Source: Ridgeia piscesae
Taxonomy: Eukaryota; Annelida; Polychaeta; Sabellida; Siboglinidae
Assembly (NCBI GenBank): GCA_025642075.2
Contig: JAODUO010000157.1
Coordinates: 567,501-631,500 of the forward strand
Direction: 5' to 3'
Length of the DNA: 64,000 nt
Below are positions 63,140 through 64,000 of the stretch, in pieces. The notes beneath the pieces were generated by a model, which did not search any database, was not told the origin of the DNA, and saw only the letters and a list, made by a program, of their open reading frames with translations. The stretch's first letter is position 1. Each line of letters starts with the position of its first letter. The translations under genes and the position numbers were made by a program.

Positions 63140-64000
63140 TCTTCCAGTGTTACTGCTACGAAGGCAATAACAAACTGACCACAGAACTTGGAGAACAGTC
63201 AGTTGGGATTAGTCTTAACTTCTTTGTCAGCTGCGATAATCACTAAAATGCAACACAGAAGAACATAATTTCAAAACAAATGTGCAGATTGTTATTTATT
63301 AACTCTGTTAAAATATGTAATTCCAGAACCAACTGCGGAATATGTGTTGTGCTAAATTATTAAATGTGAAATATTCCTAAATGTTGTGAATGGGGTGAAT
63401 AACTTAGTTAAGTCACCTGATTTCTCACATAATAATAACGAGCCTCCCAAGTTCTACAACCCCTGGGTCAGGTGAATCCTGAATTTCTTTTGAAATCCTT
63501 GAATAAATCAAATCCCACATGTCACGTGCAACATTTCAACCTGAAACAAACAAAACTGACAGAGATTTGGGGTTACAAAAATACAAAACAAACAAACAGG
63601 GAAACACTGCTTCCTAATTAGCAAAATATATGTGATAACACTTTTGAAGTTAAAGTACATTTGCAACAGAAATATTTAAATATGTAGCTGTTACCATGAT
63701 AATGAGGTAAAAATTCCTTTATTTTAGCCGTCATGCAAACATCACACCAGAAAAAATTCACTATGCTGTAAAGTTGTCAGAAGTTGGATCCGACATGGTG
63801 GCACAAGGGTTAAAGGGTACAATCAGTGTAACCGTTTGTTGTGTTGTTTCTGCATAAATCAAATATACACAAAATGGCCTGGCATCATTTGACTAGTAGA
63901 ATGTGTCAACAACACCAACACCCGTGACAGGGGTGACTCTGCACTGGGGAGGCACGCCCTCTATGCAGATTACTTTGAACTAAATAACAATGTTTAAAGA
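63140..64000. other. AT-rich spacer to window end
   Basis: Nothing coding recognised. 63510-63620 is a diverged copy of the 53.1-kb interspersed repeat. Confidence 0.45.
63510..63620. repeat. Interspersed repeat, copy 2 of the 53.1-kb family
   Basis: GTCACGTGCAACATTTCAAC, AAAACTGACAGAGATTTGGG and GGGAAACACTG parallel the blocks at 53130-53245 in the same order; the GGACGGAC tail is replaced by ACAAAC repeats. Confidence 0.45.

Overview
The window looks like nuclear DNA from a multicellular animal, most likely a marine invertebrate and plausibly a mollusc. The signs are long dinucleotide tracts, dozens of minisatellites with 9-57 bp units, decayed retrotransposon tails and long AT-rich spacers. 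There are no operon-like rows of genes, no ribosome-binding sites, and no recognisable rRNA or tRNA. The lineage is inferred only from the repeat style (for example interspersed repeats near 53.1 kb and 63.5 kb); no host gene was identified that would fix it.

Layout. 0-9.3 kb: short arrays, a 21-bp array (4.3-5.7 kb) and a 47-bp array (7.7-9.3 kb), with a complex spacer at 6.6-7.7 kb holding a palindromic X-box. 9.87-21.6 kb: an almost unbroken satellite block with 38-bp (about 127 copies), 30-bp, GT-rich, 23-bp (with a 138-bp higher-order unit) and 32-bp arrays. 22.3-22.7 kb: the antisense 3' end of a LINE. 24.4-32.2 kb: arrays of 41, 12, 16, 24, 12, 16 and 57 bp; each 57-bp unit carries a strong CTCF-like core. 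32.2-36.9 kb: spacers with weak exon candidates, TA tracts and a reverse-oriented CTCF consensus at 35.6 kb. 36.9-39.75 kb: a 33-bp array. 40-48.5 kb: spacers, relic repeats, a C-rich tract, 9-, 12- and 36-bp arrays and a hAT-like short element. 48.5-57.3 kb: 28-, 19-, 20- and 27-bp arrays separated by complex spacers. 57.7 kb: a relic of the C-terminal tail of a reverse-transcriptase element. 59-64 kb: a (GT)103 tract, a perfect 326-bp palindrome, a second TA-cored long inverted repeat, and a 132-bp direct repeat.

Summing the array boundaries listed here, tandem repeats occupy close to 29-30 kb, about 46% of the window. Almost every long open frame is a by-product of a repeat unit that lacks stop codons. 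No complete host gene is supported; three short candidate exons (31.4, 32.9 and 33.7 kb, + strand) are given at low confidence.

The observations most worth following are: the 11-copy CTCF-like array and its convergent partner site, the two TA-cored long palindromes, the higher-order structure inside several arrays, and a TGACA/TGTCA core shared by about half of the otherwise unrelated arrays.
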